Below are positions 10,702 to 22,300 of a stretch of 64,000 bases of DNA, piece by piece. The translations under genes and the position numbers were made by a program. The stretch's first letter is position 1, and each line of letters starts with the position of its first letter. The notes beneath the pieces are model-generated. The model had not been told where the DNA came from and did no database searches. It saw nothing but the letters and a program-made list of their open reading frames with translations. Source of the DNA: Holacanthus passer (taxonomy: Eukaryota; Chordata; Actinopteri; Pomacanthidae); the NCBI GenBank assembly GCA_025331565.1, contig JAFREQ010000015.1:5704001-5768000 (forward strand), written 5' to 3'.

Positions 10702-11700
10702 ACAACCACTGTGTCGCCTAGCAACATAGCATTGTGTGTGTGTGTGCTTTGTGGTGTGTAAAAACTGTGCAGCGTTCTGTTTGCTTTAATATGTGTGTTT
10801 GTGGCTGCAGCCGCTGTGGAGTTTCTATTGTTTATATATCTCGGTTTTGTGCGCCTTTGTGATGTTTTACTCTGCTGTTGAAATGGCAGTTATTTCATTT
10901 CTGTAGCCTAATATTGCTTGTTGCAACATACTCTTTATTTAATGTTGGTCATTTATGTTTAATTGTCTCTTTTCTAGTTAATTCCAGTGAGGCTTTACAG
11001 AGAAAGGCTGATGTATATTTAATAGTGTTTGTACAACAAAGCAATTTAATCAGATGGAGACATAGGCTAATATCAGGCTGTGGCTACACAGACAGTACTT
11101 GTTATTTTCGATGACTAGCTGAAATAAAGGCAAATCTCCACCCAGTGCTGCCTTGGATCCCTGGATGGAGGTCTGCCCTGTTCCCAATATTTGGACAGCC
11201 TGTGTGAGAACGCTGCTCTTTGGTGACATTTTGCAGTGCTGCCACCACAGTAAGCAGGAAAATCATGTCAAACAATGCTGAAAGGTGTGACAAATTTAAC
11301 ATAGAGTTTCTCTGCACGGGAGAACCAGACATGAATGGTAAAAAGTACTGCCTTACACAATTACACAGTAATCCTTTAATGCTGCTGGCAGATCAGTGTA
11401 CGCATTTTAAAATCTTGTTTGTTCATAACCTAATCAATTTGGAGCATTAGAGTAAAGTGTCTTAAAATATACATTAACTTTCATTCAATAACATTTTGCT
11501 TTGTAATGATCAGATTTTTGTCTAGGTTGACAGAAATGGATAGCAATAGTGCATTTTTAACTAAGACAATAACACAATATGTAACAAATCTAAGTCTGAA
11601 CAATTTTAGAAGCAGACCATATCATCAGACTCTTGTTTAATGCAGATGCAGAAATAATGATGTTGACTGTGATTACTGTGCCAAAAAAATGTGATAATGC
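10702..11700. other. Intergenic DNA between mbd3 and uqcr11, right part
   Basis: Contains a polypyrimidine-AG acceptor-like site at about 10966-10977 and an open patch at 11265-11337 (MSNNAERCDKFNIEFLC...) ending at ATG|GTAAAA. These are the only hints of exons, and none is supported by homology. The uqcr11 3' UTR probably ends somewhere near 11700. Confidence 0.25.
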
Positions 11701-11795
11701 TCCAAGTGTCCTTGTCAATCATGTACTGCTACACTTCCTCCACTCTTATGTCTCCAGTCATCTCTTTGCCTTCCCTTGAACTAACCTGAGTGTCA

Positions 11796-12725
11796 CTACT
11801 CGTCCTTCTTGAATTTGCCGCTGATGTAGGGAACATAATCTAAAAACAACCGCCAGTCTGTGAAGTGGACCAGAGCTACGCCTCCGGCTGTGCCCCATAC
11901 AGCCAGTGTTGGGACCCTGTGGAGTAAAGAACATTATCAGGATTAATTAATTGTTCTTCCATTGAAAGTGAATATAACGTTAAGGAAAATCAATATTTTT
12001 TAATTCACAACTCAATTTCGTGAAAGCAAATATTCATTCTAAGGTCAGTATACTGGGGAATCACAACACAATTCCTAATACTATTAGAGGTCAAACTGTT
12101 TTTGTCGTGAGATAATTCTGTTGTTTTGGCTGTAGTTGAAAAATTATTCTGTTTAAAATTAATATCAAACACCCAAGCAACAACATCAGATAACACCAGT
12201 TAGCTTATCAGACTAAGTAAACAGTTAAGGACATTAATTTGACACTATCCCTGACTCTTGTAGACTAAATCATTACTGAACTAATTACAGTTCTGATTGT
12301 AACTAAAAACACTAGTTCCAGCCCTTCAAGTGAAATCAGTCAGTCAATTAGCTAGCTGGTTAAATAAATTAAACGTAGTCAAACTGGGTAAAACAAAAAG
12401 GCATGTATTTCATTTTTTCCTGTGTGACCGGGGAGGAAACAGCAGTGAGGGAAATTTAACCCATAGTTTGTTTAATACTTGAAAAATGTCAATTTTAGGC
12501 ATCTTTAGCCTGAGTTTAGCTGACAGGGAGCTAAAGTCAGGTTGTCCCCGCAGCAATGACCTCGGCTAGGCTAAAAGCTAATGTTAGCTAAAGACACATC
12601 AAGATTCTGTTAGCCACAAGCCTGAATTATTTCCACTTTTTAATCAACTAGTACGATATAAAAAAAACATCTTACCATGATTTGGCAATGGCCACATACT
12701 TCGCACCGATGAGTTTATTGATCAT
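11796..12725 (-). CDS. uqcr11: Cytochrome b-c1 complex subunit 10 (UQCR11, complex III)
   Basis: Two exons, 12676-12725 and 11796-11916, joined in frame (171 nt, 56 aa, the same length as human UQCR11). Exon 1 reads MINKLIGAKYVAIAKS with a split Trp codon. Exon 2 reads VPTLAVWGTAGGVALVHFTD, followed by WRLFLDYVPYISGKFKKDE. The TDWRL-LD-VPYI-GKFKKD tail is diagnostic. The protein is a small inner-membrane subunit of the mitochondrial bc1 complex with one central hydrophobic helix (about residues 18-36). It acts as an accessory subunit rather than in catalysis. The gene lies between mbd3 and tcf3, as in the human 19p13.3 segment. The 758-nt intron is AT-rich and holds several TTAGC-type motifs. 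Confidence 0.97.
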
Positions 12726-12850
12726 TTTGGCAGAAATGTGTCCTCCTAACACAGGACGTGCCGCTTTGAAAGCTGTGAAGGACTTCCGCTTTTGGTTTGC
12801 TGATCGAACTTTGTGCGCATGTGCGCATGGAACTTCCGGTTAATCGGAAA
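12726..12850 (-). promoter_or_regulatory. uqcr11: uqcr11 promoter with ETS and NRF-1-like sites
   Basis: Upstream of the ATG on the minus strand are two ETS/GABP-type cores: ACCGGAAGTT (12831-12840) and GCGGAAGT (12782-12789). Between them is TGCGCATGTGCGCA (12814-12827), two NRF-1 half sites (GCGCA) with 2 extra bases between them relative to the consensus. GABP (NRF-2) and NRF-1 are the known joint regulators of nuclear-encoded respiratory genes, which fits a complex III subunit. Confidence 0.6.
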
Positions 12851-13404
12851 ATAAAAGTCCAACAATAAAAGTCATACAAGCTTACAACTGAATAGCAACT
12901 CCTGGCACTGTTGCCTAATGAGGATGTATTGTCTCATAGAGGTGTCAACATTTATTTCTTTAATAATTCAGTTTAGATTACATTGTACTTATCCCTAAAT
13001 ATATGGGTGTTTAAATAAACTTGTATTAATTTACACAAAGCAAAACAGAAGCCAAACAGTATTCTAGCACATTAATTTCTATTTGTTTCTAAAGCTTTGT
13101 ACAAAATATAATGAATACAATGTGCATTTACCTGAGTGCAGTGTACTTTATGGACAGTAGGAGGTGACAGTGCAGCTCATTTCTGCAGATAACAGCAGAC
13201 TAATGAAACTACAGTACATTTCTGCTTGCAGGTCCATGAAATCAGAACTAACTGTTTGGTCTGTCCAAGTTGGGTAAACTCAGTTTTTCAAGTAAACTAT
13301 GGAAAAAAACCAAACACATCTTAGTTTGTTGCTTTGCATTGCAGAAAGAAAATTATTTATGGGTTTCTTTAAAAAAAAAAAAGACACTGGATAAATGTGG
13401 CTTT
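12851..13404. other. Short intergenic spacer between uqcr11 promoter and tcf3 3' end
   Basis: AT-rich, with no exon or recognisable repeat beyond a poly(A) run at about 13371-13382. Confidence 0.4.
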
Positions 13405-16186
13405 TGTTATTAAAAATGGCACATTTATTGCTACATTACTGTTATATACACAACAGTTCTCGATATCTACTTTATATATAAAAAATAGGAAACAGGAGGC
13501 ACTTTGAGGACATAGCCTACATAGATGTTGTCCCCAAACATGAGTGAAGACAGAGAGATCTGTAGCAGGTCATCTGTTGTGGAGGACTAAAAGGGTCTGT
13601 TAACAAAGAATATCAGGTGCGTGTTTTGATACTTGGTTACTGCAGACATATCTTTCATGTTAAGAAATAAAAGTCTTCAGTAGTGACTTTTCATGTCACA
13701 AAAACACCAGGTTCTTCTGCAGAAATGCTAGACTAACCGACAAAGAAAAGTAATGTTTGGGGCTAGTCCATAGGGCAAGATTTGTGACAAAATGACAGGT
13801 AAACCAAATACTGTTACATATCAGTACCAGCTTACAATGATAAAGCTGATGAGGACATATCATACAGCTGTACATACGTATCAATGCACATAACCGGTCA
13901 AGGACAAAATCATATTTAGCAAAATCAGTTCATAAAAGATGAGAAATTTTAAGTACAATTTTCAGCGTCAAAGTTGTTGACCAGGTTATTAGTCATCTTT
14001 CATTTAATGACACACAGACGCTGAAGCGGTCAATGTCAATGAGTGTAACTCTTCATTTAGATGTTGTCAGATGTTACTGAAGTATATATGTTTTTATACA
14101 TCTGTATTATAAAAAGGTACAACCTAAAAATCCTCAAATGCAACATCATCCACCATGTAGCAGAGAAGTATTCAGGCACTGGTGAGTAACCATTATCAAA
14201 ACTCCCAAAGTCAATAAAATGACTAAGGCCACCCTTTTTGATTCATTTTATGCTTCATATCATAATGAAACAGTGAATTATGTTGCAGATTGTGCAGACG
14301 GCTCCTTCTGCCCCTTCCTCAAACTAATCAACAAGCTCATCAGAGAGCTGGGCATCAGGGAGAGGAGAGGAGGGGGTGTGCTGAAGAAAAATATTATGTT
14401 TCATTTTAAGAAAAACTGTCGCAAACACCAGAACAATCCAATTACAACTGGCATGACAGGTTTGTGTTGAAACAGGCATTCAAAAACAACAAAAGAGCAA
14501 TATCACAACATGTGATGTTACAGCCAGATAATTTTGTCATTTCTAACATTTCTAAGCACCTGGCACAAAAGAAACGCCTCACTTTGTTCCTGGAATCTAA
14601 ATTGAGAGTCGTCTTACATTTAAACAATGTAAATTTAAAAAAAGAAAAGAAAAAAAGAGCATTCCAAATGATAAAAACTCATACAACTATTTTACAAAGT
14701 AAAAAATAAAATTAAAAAAAGCAATGATAAATCAATTCTACAAAAAGAAGATCCTTACAACAGGCTTTGCAAATTGTTCAAAAGGGAAAAAAAAGAAACA
14801 AAACACCAAAATGCTCAACACAGAGCAACAACCACAAGTCAGTCAATGGCGATTGAGTATATTCTCCACAAGGTAGCAGTAACACTCATGATCCCTTTCA
14901 ATACTCAATTATTTCTGTCTTCTAGCAAAATGCCTTTTACCACAATACAAATTGCTCTGAGACTTGCAGTAAGTAAGTTAATCATGCTGTAACAGTGTCT
15001 TTAGGTATGATTTGACAGGGGGCTGATGTGACACTGGCTGTATTTGAGTCTGAGGGTTCAAACTGACCACATGGCTGAGACTGACTGTTCACGATTGCGA
15101 AGGATGCGAACAGTGATGGTGACATCCATACGCTTGAGTCCAACAGTAGCCTCATGGGGGGAAGGCTGGGATTTGATTTAACATCAGTGTGGATCCTGGA
15201 TTTTTATCAAGTCTTTGCTCGTGTTCGTGTCGGTGGTTGGGTCTCTCTCCAGCAGTCTTTCTAGTCCACTTGCATGGCCGTGACAATAACAGCTGTACAG
15301 GACTTTAAGAGATAAGACTCAGGGATCCACAGTCAAAAATAAACAAAATCAGCAACTGTGGAACCTTTACAGCCAAAGCAAGAAATTCAAAAAAATACAG
15401 CCAGAGTTACCAGCATACCAAAAAGAGAAGTTGGCTCTCTGATTGGCCAGTCAGAGGCTGGATGTCTCCAAACTTACGTCTGTAATTCAGTCATCACATG
15501 AGAGATAATAAAGATGGCTATTCTTATCTGAATCAAACACTATGCATTAGGCCTCTTTCAGGCACATGCTTAAACAGGATTTGTTCAATCGTAACATATA
15601 AACCCAGGTGTCCCTCTTTGTTTGTGAAGAAAGTAAGACCTCCTTTTCAGATGGGAATGCCAATAATTATCCAAGAATACAAATCCTAACACTGCTCACA
15701 TGAGCAATTGATCCAAAAGTTTTATTTGATCCAAACAATATTTGCTCCCAACGTGTAAAGCAATTTTTCCAAAGTGTCTTACAAAAACAAGATCATAAGA
15801 ATGTCCTTATGTCCAATTTGCACTGTCTCCACAGCAGTGTCCTCGGTTCAAAGTATTGTCATGTAAAGATTAATAAATGTTTCCTCTTTCTGCAAGAGTG
15901 TGCTTGTTACTTTTGTATTCGCTGTCAGGAATGTGGCCACCTGCCTTGCCAGTAATGAGGTGTGTGTGTATGTGTGCGTGTGTGTTTTCCAAAAGTTGAT
16001 TAACACACACTGAGATGCATGACAATGATAGATTAAGGCCACGTGTTCTAAGGGCTGCACAATCACCAGAATCTGGAAAAGAAAGGAGAAAAATGAATGA
16101 ATATCTTTCCACAAAACAAGCTTAAATATATATTCATTATATCATCTTGCAGGCACCACAAGTCACTGTCCAGACTGACCTGAGAA
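13405..16186 (-). other. tcf3: tcf3 long 3' UTR (inferred)
   Basis: Follows the shared tcf3 stop codon. A minus-strand AATAAA (13424-13429) would give a 3' UTR of about 2.8 kb; another TTTATT near 15720 would give a shorter form. Mammalian TCF3 also has a long 3' UTR. No other gene is visible here. Confidence 0.45.
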
Positions 16187-16311
16187 TTACATATGCCCAT
16201 CTCCTCCTAGACCATGGTGACCCCCACCGAGCTGCATCTGGGGGTCCACGCCTGAAACTTTTTCCTCTTCTCTCCTCTTGAGACAGGCAGCCTTTGGGTT
16301 CAAATTACGTT
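16187..16311 (-). CDS. tcf3: tcf3 terminal coding exon shared by E12 and E47
   Basis: Begins after the acceptor TTTCAAAG and completes the split Glu codon (G|AA) left by either bHLH exon. It encodes RNLNPKAACLKRREEEKVSG, then DPQMQLGGGHHGLGGDGHM and TAA (16187-16189). The basic LKRREEEKVS block and the terminal GHM match human TCF3 and separate it from TCF4 and TCF12. Confidence 0.95.
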
Positions 16312-19300
16312 CTTTGAAAAAGGACATATCGACAGATTAAAAACAGGAAGGAAGGAGAAATCTTTTAAGACATTAAAGCAGAGTTTTGAACATACAAAAG
16401 GTCAAAAATAGACAGGGGAAAGAAGGAAAGCAGGAAAATGAAAGGTAGGATGAAAATAGCAGGTGTTTGGCAGAAAAGCAGGGATATACTTCCTCAAATA
16501 TTCTCCCTTTCTTCTCCTTTTTCTTCATTTCTCAAAGTGATACAGGCAATTAGCACAGAGAAAGCCAGAGTGGATGCTGCACAATAAGTGAGAATAAAAA
16601 TGAAAGAAGAGACTCTCCTATGGGAGAATGACTGGCAATTTTTCTCCAGCCAGATAAGAGATGGTTGGTTGTCTATGTGGATCAGACCTTCCTGTATTGG
16701 CTGACCTACCTCGCACCTGCTTCTCCAGGCCCAGTATGACCTGGACAGCCTGTTGCAGGATGATAAGCTTGGTCTGGGCCTTGTCGCTCTGCAGGTGGAC
16801 CTGACACATCCTGCCCAGCTCTCTGAAGGCTTCGTTAATGTCGCGCACACGCACCCGCTCCCTAGCGTTGTTAGCCAGGCGGCGCTCACGCTCCCTCTGC
16901 TCCTTCTCCTCGGCAGTCAGGTTCTCATCAGTCACCGAGACAACGCTGCAGCCAGGAGGAGAAGGGGGGGTTGGAGGGGCTGGTTAACAAACCCAAATCA
17001 CAACCCTCGTTGAACCTACCCTACATGTCCTCACTAATGTTGTAGTTGTAAACCTACAATACTGCATGTAACTTTTTCCTCTTCAAAATCCTTGTTCTGT
17101 CACTGGAAAATATTTGAACTTTTATCTACGTCAATGTAACTTCAAACTCTTAGACGAGACCAGTGGAATTGCTGAAGACGATCCCAGTGGAGTGGGGCTG
17201 TGATGCAGGAGAGTGAGCGGAGGGGTGTTTTTTTTCTTAAATTAAAAATATTTTAAATGATAAATAATACATCTTTGGAAAAAATGAATTGATATATTGG
17301 TTTTGTGGGTTGAGCAAGCGCAACACTGAAATAAAATGAAAAGTCAACCCTAGTGAAAAGGTCTAATAAATCTGTCCTGAAGTCAAACCAACCAACAAAG
17401 ATTCTTTTTTGGTCATTGGGGTCCAGGATGGAAGTTGTAGGGGATATGGTTACTGTCCAGCAGAATGAGGGAAGTAATGAGGAGGGAGAGAGAAAGGGAG
17501 AGAGAGGAAGCAACACCCTCTGCCGACATGAAAAGAGCCACAGAGTAAAAAAAAAAAAAGCCAAGAGGAGAGACTGAGGGCATCGTGTTAAATACATCAG
17601 CAGAAGGAGATGTATTTATCTGAATGGGAGGAAGAGGCGGTCACTGCTGCCATCTGTAAAAAGAAAATGACAGAGGACGGGGGAGTGGACAGAGAGATGG
17701 AAAGGGCTCTCTCCGAAACAGTGTGGCAAAATTAAAGAGTTAATGCTTGAAAGGCTGGGACATGCAGCACAGAGACACTGCAACAAAGCTGAAGATGTGT
17801 TAATACGCATGACCACAGACAACCCTGCTTTCATGCTAACATGGGGTGCCAGTGAACAGACAAGTATGTTATAAGTAGAAGACATCACATTGCTGAAATA
17901 ACGTCTCTGAAATTAAAATGACTTCATAGTTTAATGAAAGCATAATGAGGCAATGGTGGAAAAAAGCAAGTGAGAGTACACAAAAAGATGTGTTAATCCA
18001 GTCAAAGAGTGAGGCAGAGAGACATGTAAGCATTTTAACAGACAGCCAATTGTAAGACAATGCAACACATACTGCATCAGAACAAACAGCAGTCCTGTAT
18101 GTGTTACCAGAGGACGGAAAACCTGAGAAGATGAACTGGAGAATGGGCATGTCTTCAAAACAGTCACACAGTTTCATTTCCTTATCCTGTGTCCTCACTT
18201 TGTTGATCATTTTAAGGATGGACTGCTGCAAGTATGATACTATAACTCACTAACAATAAGCAGGCATAAATACCACCACAAGTGGAGTAAACTGCTATAA
18301 GTCATTTCAAAAGATGTTAAATGGCTAGAAGGACATGTCAGGAGCCAGGAAGTGAAGCTGTATGAGAGTTTTATTTTATAAAGAGGCCCTTCCCCTCTTC
18401 TTCCTTCCTCCCTGGACACCCACTGACCTCGAACTTGCTGCTCCAAGTTGAGTATAACGTTAACGGCCTGTTGCAGTACGATCAATTTGGTCTGCGGTTT
18501 CTCACTGCTCAGATGGAGCTGACACATGCGGCCCAGCTCCTTAAAAGCCTCGTTGATGTCCCGCACACGTAGCCGCTCGCGGGTGTTGTTTGCCAACCTC
18601 CGCACTTTCTCCCGCTCAGCCTTAATCTCCACTGGCAGCTCTTCATCGTCATCCTCATCATCCAGACTAGTGAAGAGCCAATGGCAGATAAGGAGGGAAG
18701 GAAACAGCATGATGGGTACAGTTCATTGAAAATTACTTGCCAATCACGGTGTGCAATAAATTTTCAGAATAATTTCAACACCACATGAAAGGAGTAAGTC
18801 AATGACAACTACAGACACTGCTACGAAGGCGGGTCACATTGGGGCTCGGGTCTATAGTTTGTGAGATTAGTAGTAACGGAGCACCCAGGAAAATTAGGAA
18901 GTCAGGAACTAAAAGTCTCTCCTGTTTCCATCACACCGAAGGAACCATGAAGATTATGTAAATGAAACAGGTTACAAAGTAACAGCTTCATGTGAAATGC
19001 AGTGTCTGAACAACACAGTCCAGGAACCAAAATTTGTACTAGGTTCCTGTAGTTGCAATCCTGGCAAAGTTTGTGAGTTTTTAAAGAGCACCCTTGATTC
19101 CTAGAAAAAACATTTTGTGGTGGAAAAAGTTCTGAAGGTGCATCAGATTTAAGCTTACAGAATCATACGAAGGAAATGTATGACAACATGATCAACGACC
19201 GTAGCAGTGTTTACAATTGTGATTTTATTAGTTCCAAGTTTAACTCCTATTTCATGACGGGTTGATCTTGTGGATTCAGATTTCTGGAGTCTACTACATT

Positions 19301-22300
19301 AAAATTCTAAATTGGATGAGGTATTTTGGTTATGTAGTTTCCTCTTTAATCAATTTCTACTTTTATTTTTTTAAGGTAAATGAAAGCTCCAACTTCATTG
19401 CTTAACAATCCAGTAAAAGAAATTTTTAAAAAAGTGTTTAGCTAAAATAATCTTGCTAAAGTCTTGCTAAACTTACTGTGGTGATGAGGTGGAAGATATT
19501 ACAAGGCTATATTTAAAAGTGGTCAGCCTCTCTTAACATGCAAGAAAAAAAACTGGGGCACTGAAGGCCTTCCAACAGACTAGTGCCCATAAGTCTATTT
19601 TTAATTTAAAAAACAATGACTATAAAGAATGATATCTAGGAAAGGCTATTTCCTGACACATATATTTAAACTACTGCATGTGCCATGTAATCTCCTGCAT
19701 TGATGCATAAGTATAAACATTATGTGGGGGAAAAAAGAAGGTTTTAGACACCTTGTTCCAAGGCGGGCCTTCATGTCTTTTTTCTCATCCTCTGACCGGT
19801 CGGTAATGGAGCAGTTCTCATCATCCTCCTTGTCCTCTCGTTTGATATCAGCACCAGTGATACGACTTAGGCTACTGGGCAGGCCTGCACAGAGAGTTTT
19901 GAAACAAAAGATACTGAAGATAAGGAGCCAAAAATGATTACTTACAGTTGATGGCATTTTATTGAGAATGACCGCAAAGTATTATCACCCTTTCTGACAT
20001 TAAAAGTTGAGTATAAAGCAATAGAAAGCCTCACCAGTGGGCTGAGACCCTGGCTGGACAGATGCAGGGCCGTGGTGACCATGCATGAGTCCTCCACTAG
20101 AGGGCAGACCAGAGTCCTCATGGTGATTGGACATCTTCAGGACAACAATTTAAACATGATCAGTGTTTCAGTTATCTTGTAAAAAGTTTGTAGTACTGTC
20201 ATAAGAGCAACAAAACAGGTATACTGCTCTTGTTGTTTATGATTAATTTAAAATATGAAACTTCCGATATCCTGTGCTGCTATTCATTCATCTCACCAGT
20301 CCTGGCAGGCGACTGGCCAGTCCAAGTGCTGCGCTGGTGACAGCTGAAGGTAACCCTAAGCCAGATGAGAGCAGACTGTGCATTTCGGCAAGGCCTGGTC
20401 CTCCTTGTCCGCTGGCGTGGCGCTGAAGTACATTGATGGCTTCATCCAGATGGTCCTCCATTTTACTCTGCTACAGAGAATGAAGAAAGATGGTGTGGCG
20501 ATGAGACAGGAGAAGTATGTATGAATGGCTGTAGCACCCTTTAGCTCTGTAATCTAAACAATCATTTGTGTTTGTTGCGTGTCACATGAAAAAAAATAAA
20601 ATAGACATGTTGACTCACCATGGACTGAACAGTCTCAAAGTTGGGTGAAGGTGTGGCCTGGCCAGAGGACCGAGTCCATTGAGATGCAGAGCCTAAAAAA
20701 AAAAAAAAGATTATAGGGAATATTTGCACATGTTTACTCTATCATCAATGGCCCACACTCAGCAGTGGATGGTTGCTATAGTCCAGTTTTTGCTCTCCCC
20801 CCCATGTTGACAGGGAGACGTGAGTGCTGGGTAAGTCAATGAGTAACACTCCTGAAAATAAGCTTTTCATGTCTTACTCACAAAGTCTAGAGAGCAGGTG
20901 ATTGATGCAACTGGGGCTTGAGCTTGGGCCTCCTTTCCTGTCGTATTTTGTGAGTCATTTTGGGTAAATGCTGTATATGAAGCATGTTCAATCAAAGACA
21001 CTATAAAATGTAAGCCCACATTTTGCTGTTTTAAGCCAACCACAAGCAAAAGAAATACCTCTTTTGTTTATAAAAATTATGCTCACAAGATAATGTGTTG
21101 AACATTAGAAACATGAAACCTTGGGTGAAAGAAACTGCTTTTTGATGGTACATTTTGAAGATGTGAAACTAAGGTGATATGAAAGGGGATATGAAACAAA
21201 TATGAAACATGTAGATACAGTACATATGAGATATGCATTTGCTATCCATGTTTTGTATACTAAGTATGAATCTAATCCAAAGTACGACATTTCCTTATTA
21301 CATGTTTTATTGGGTTCTTGGGCTCTTTTCTAACCTTGTGCTAGCTGCAATGTTTGATGTACGAAGTGTGTGATGAGCTCATTTGTGGACTTTGTGCAGA
21401 GACAAATGGGGAAGTGACCACACCCTCTTTTTATTTTTACTGTATTTTCCCTTCCTCTCTCATGAGTTATATTTGGATGGTGTGTATTTGTGTGTCTGAA
21501 AGATCAAGTGAAGGTTAAGCTGTGGATGGGGTACCATGAGTTAAAATTAAATTTAATTGATTTTAATTGGTAATTGAGAGTTTTAACTGAGTCCAAGATT
21601 AGTACAAGAAAGTATACAGTCATCCTTGTAATATATTTTAAGTAATATGTTTCACTGACAATACTAATTCATATTGTGACAGAGTCAAGATCTCTGAATA
21701 CACAAAATTAAAGAATTTTGACATAATGCTTTACTTCCACTTTTAACCCAATAGATGGAGCTACACTGTCACCAGAAGATTTGTATCATCCCCTTACACA
21801 ACAGGAAAGGCCCAATGTTGAACAAACATAACTACAAAACAGCCAGCTGACCTTGAAGCCTCAGACAAAAATGACTAGAGCTATTCTCTCACCTGATACA
21901 GCCTGGGGAGAGCCAGAGGGAGTAGACGGGGACGGAGGGAAGGCGTTACTGTTGGGGTCTGAAGGATAGATCTGGACACAGAAGTTCTTGTTTTTAATTA
22001 CATGAAATCCAAATCCTTTACATATATTATGCTATAGAAAGTTTATATAAAATTTATTGTCATGCTTTTTTTTCACTACTTACAGATGCCAGGGCTTTTC
22101 CAATCTCATCCCCTGAACTTCCAGGTACTGCTCCACGATTGGCTATTGGGGAAGAAAATTCATTTCAAATGGATCTTATGCTCAACAACAATTCTGCTAT
22201 GTGACAATGTTGCATAAAAACATAAAGAGCACTTTTCACAAAGAAAGGAGAACACAATAATGGGTTTACCCATAATGGTGTCAGTGCCAGTGATCGGAGG

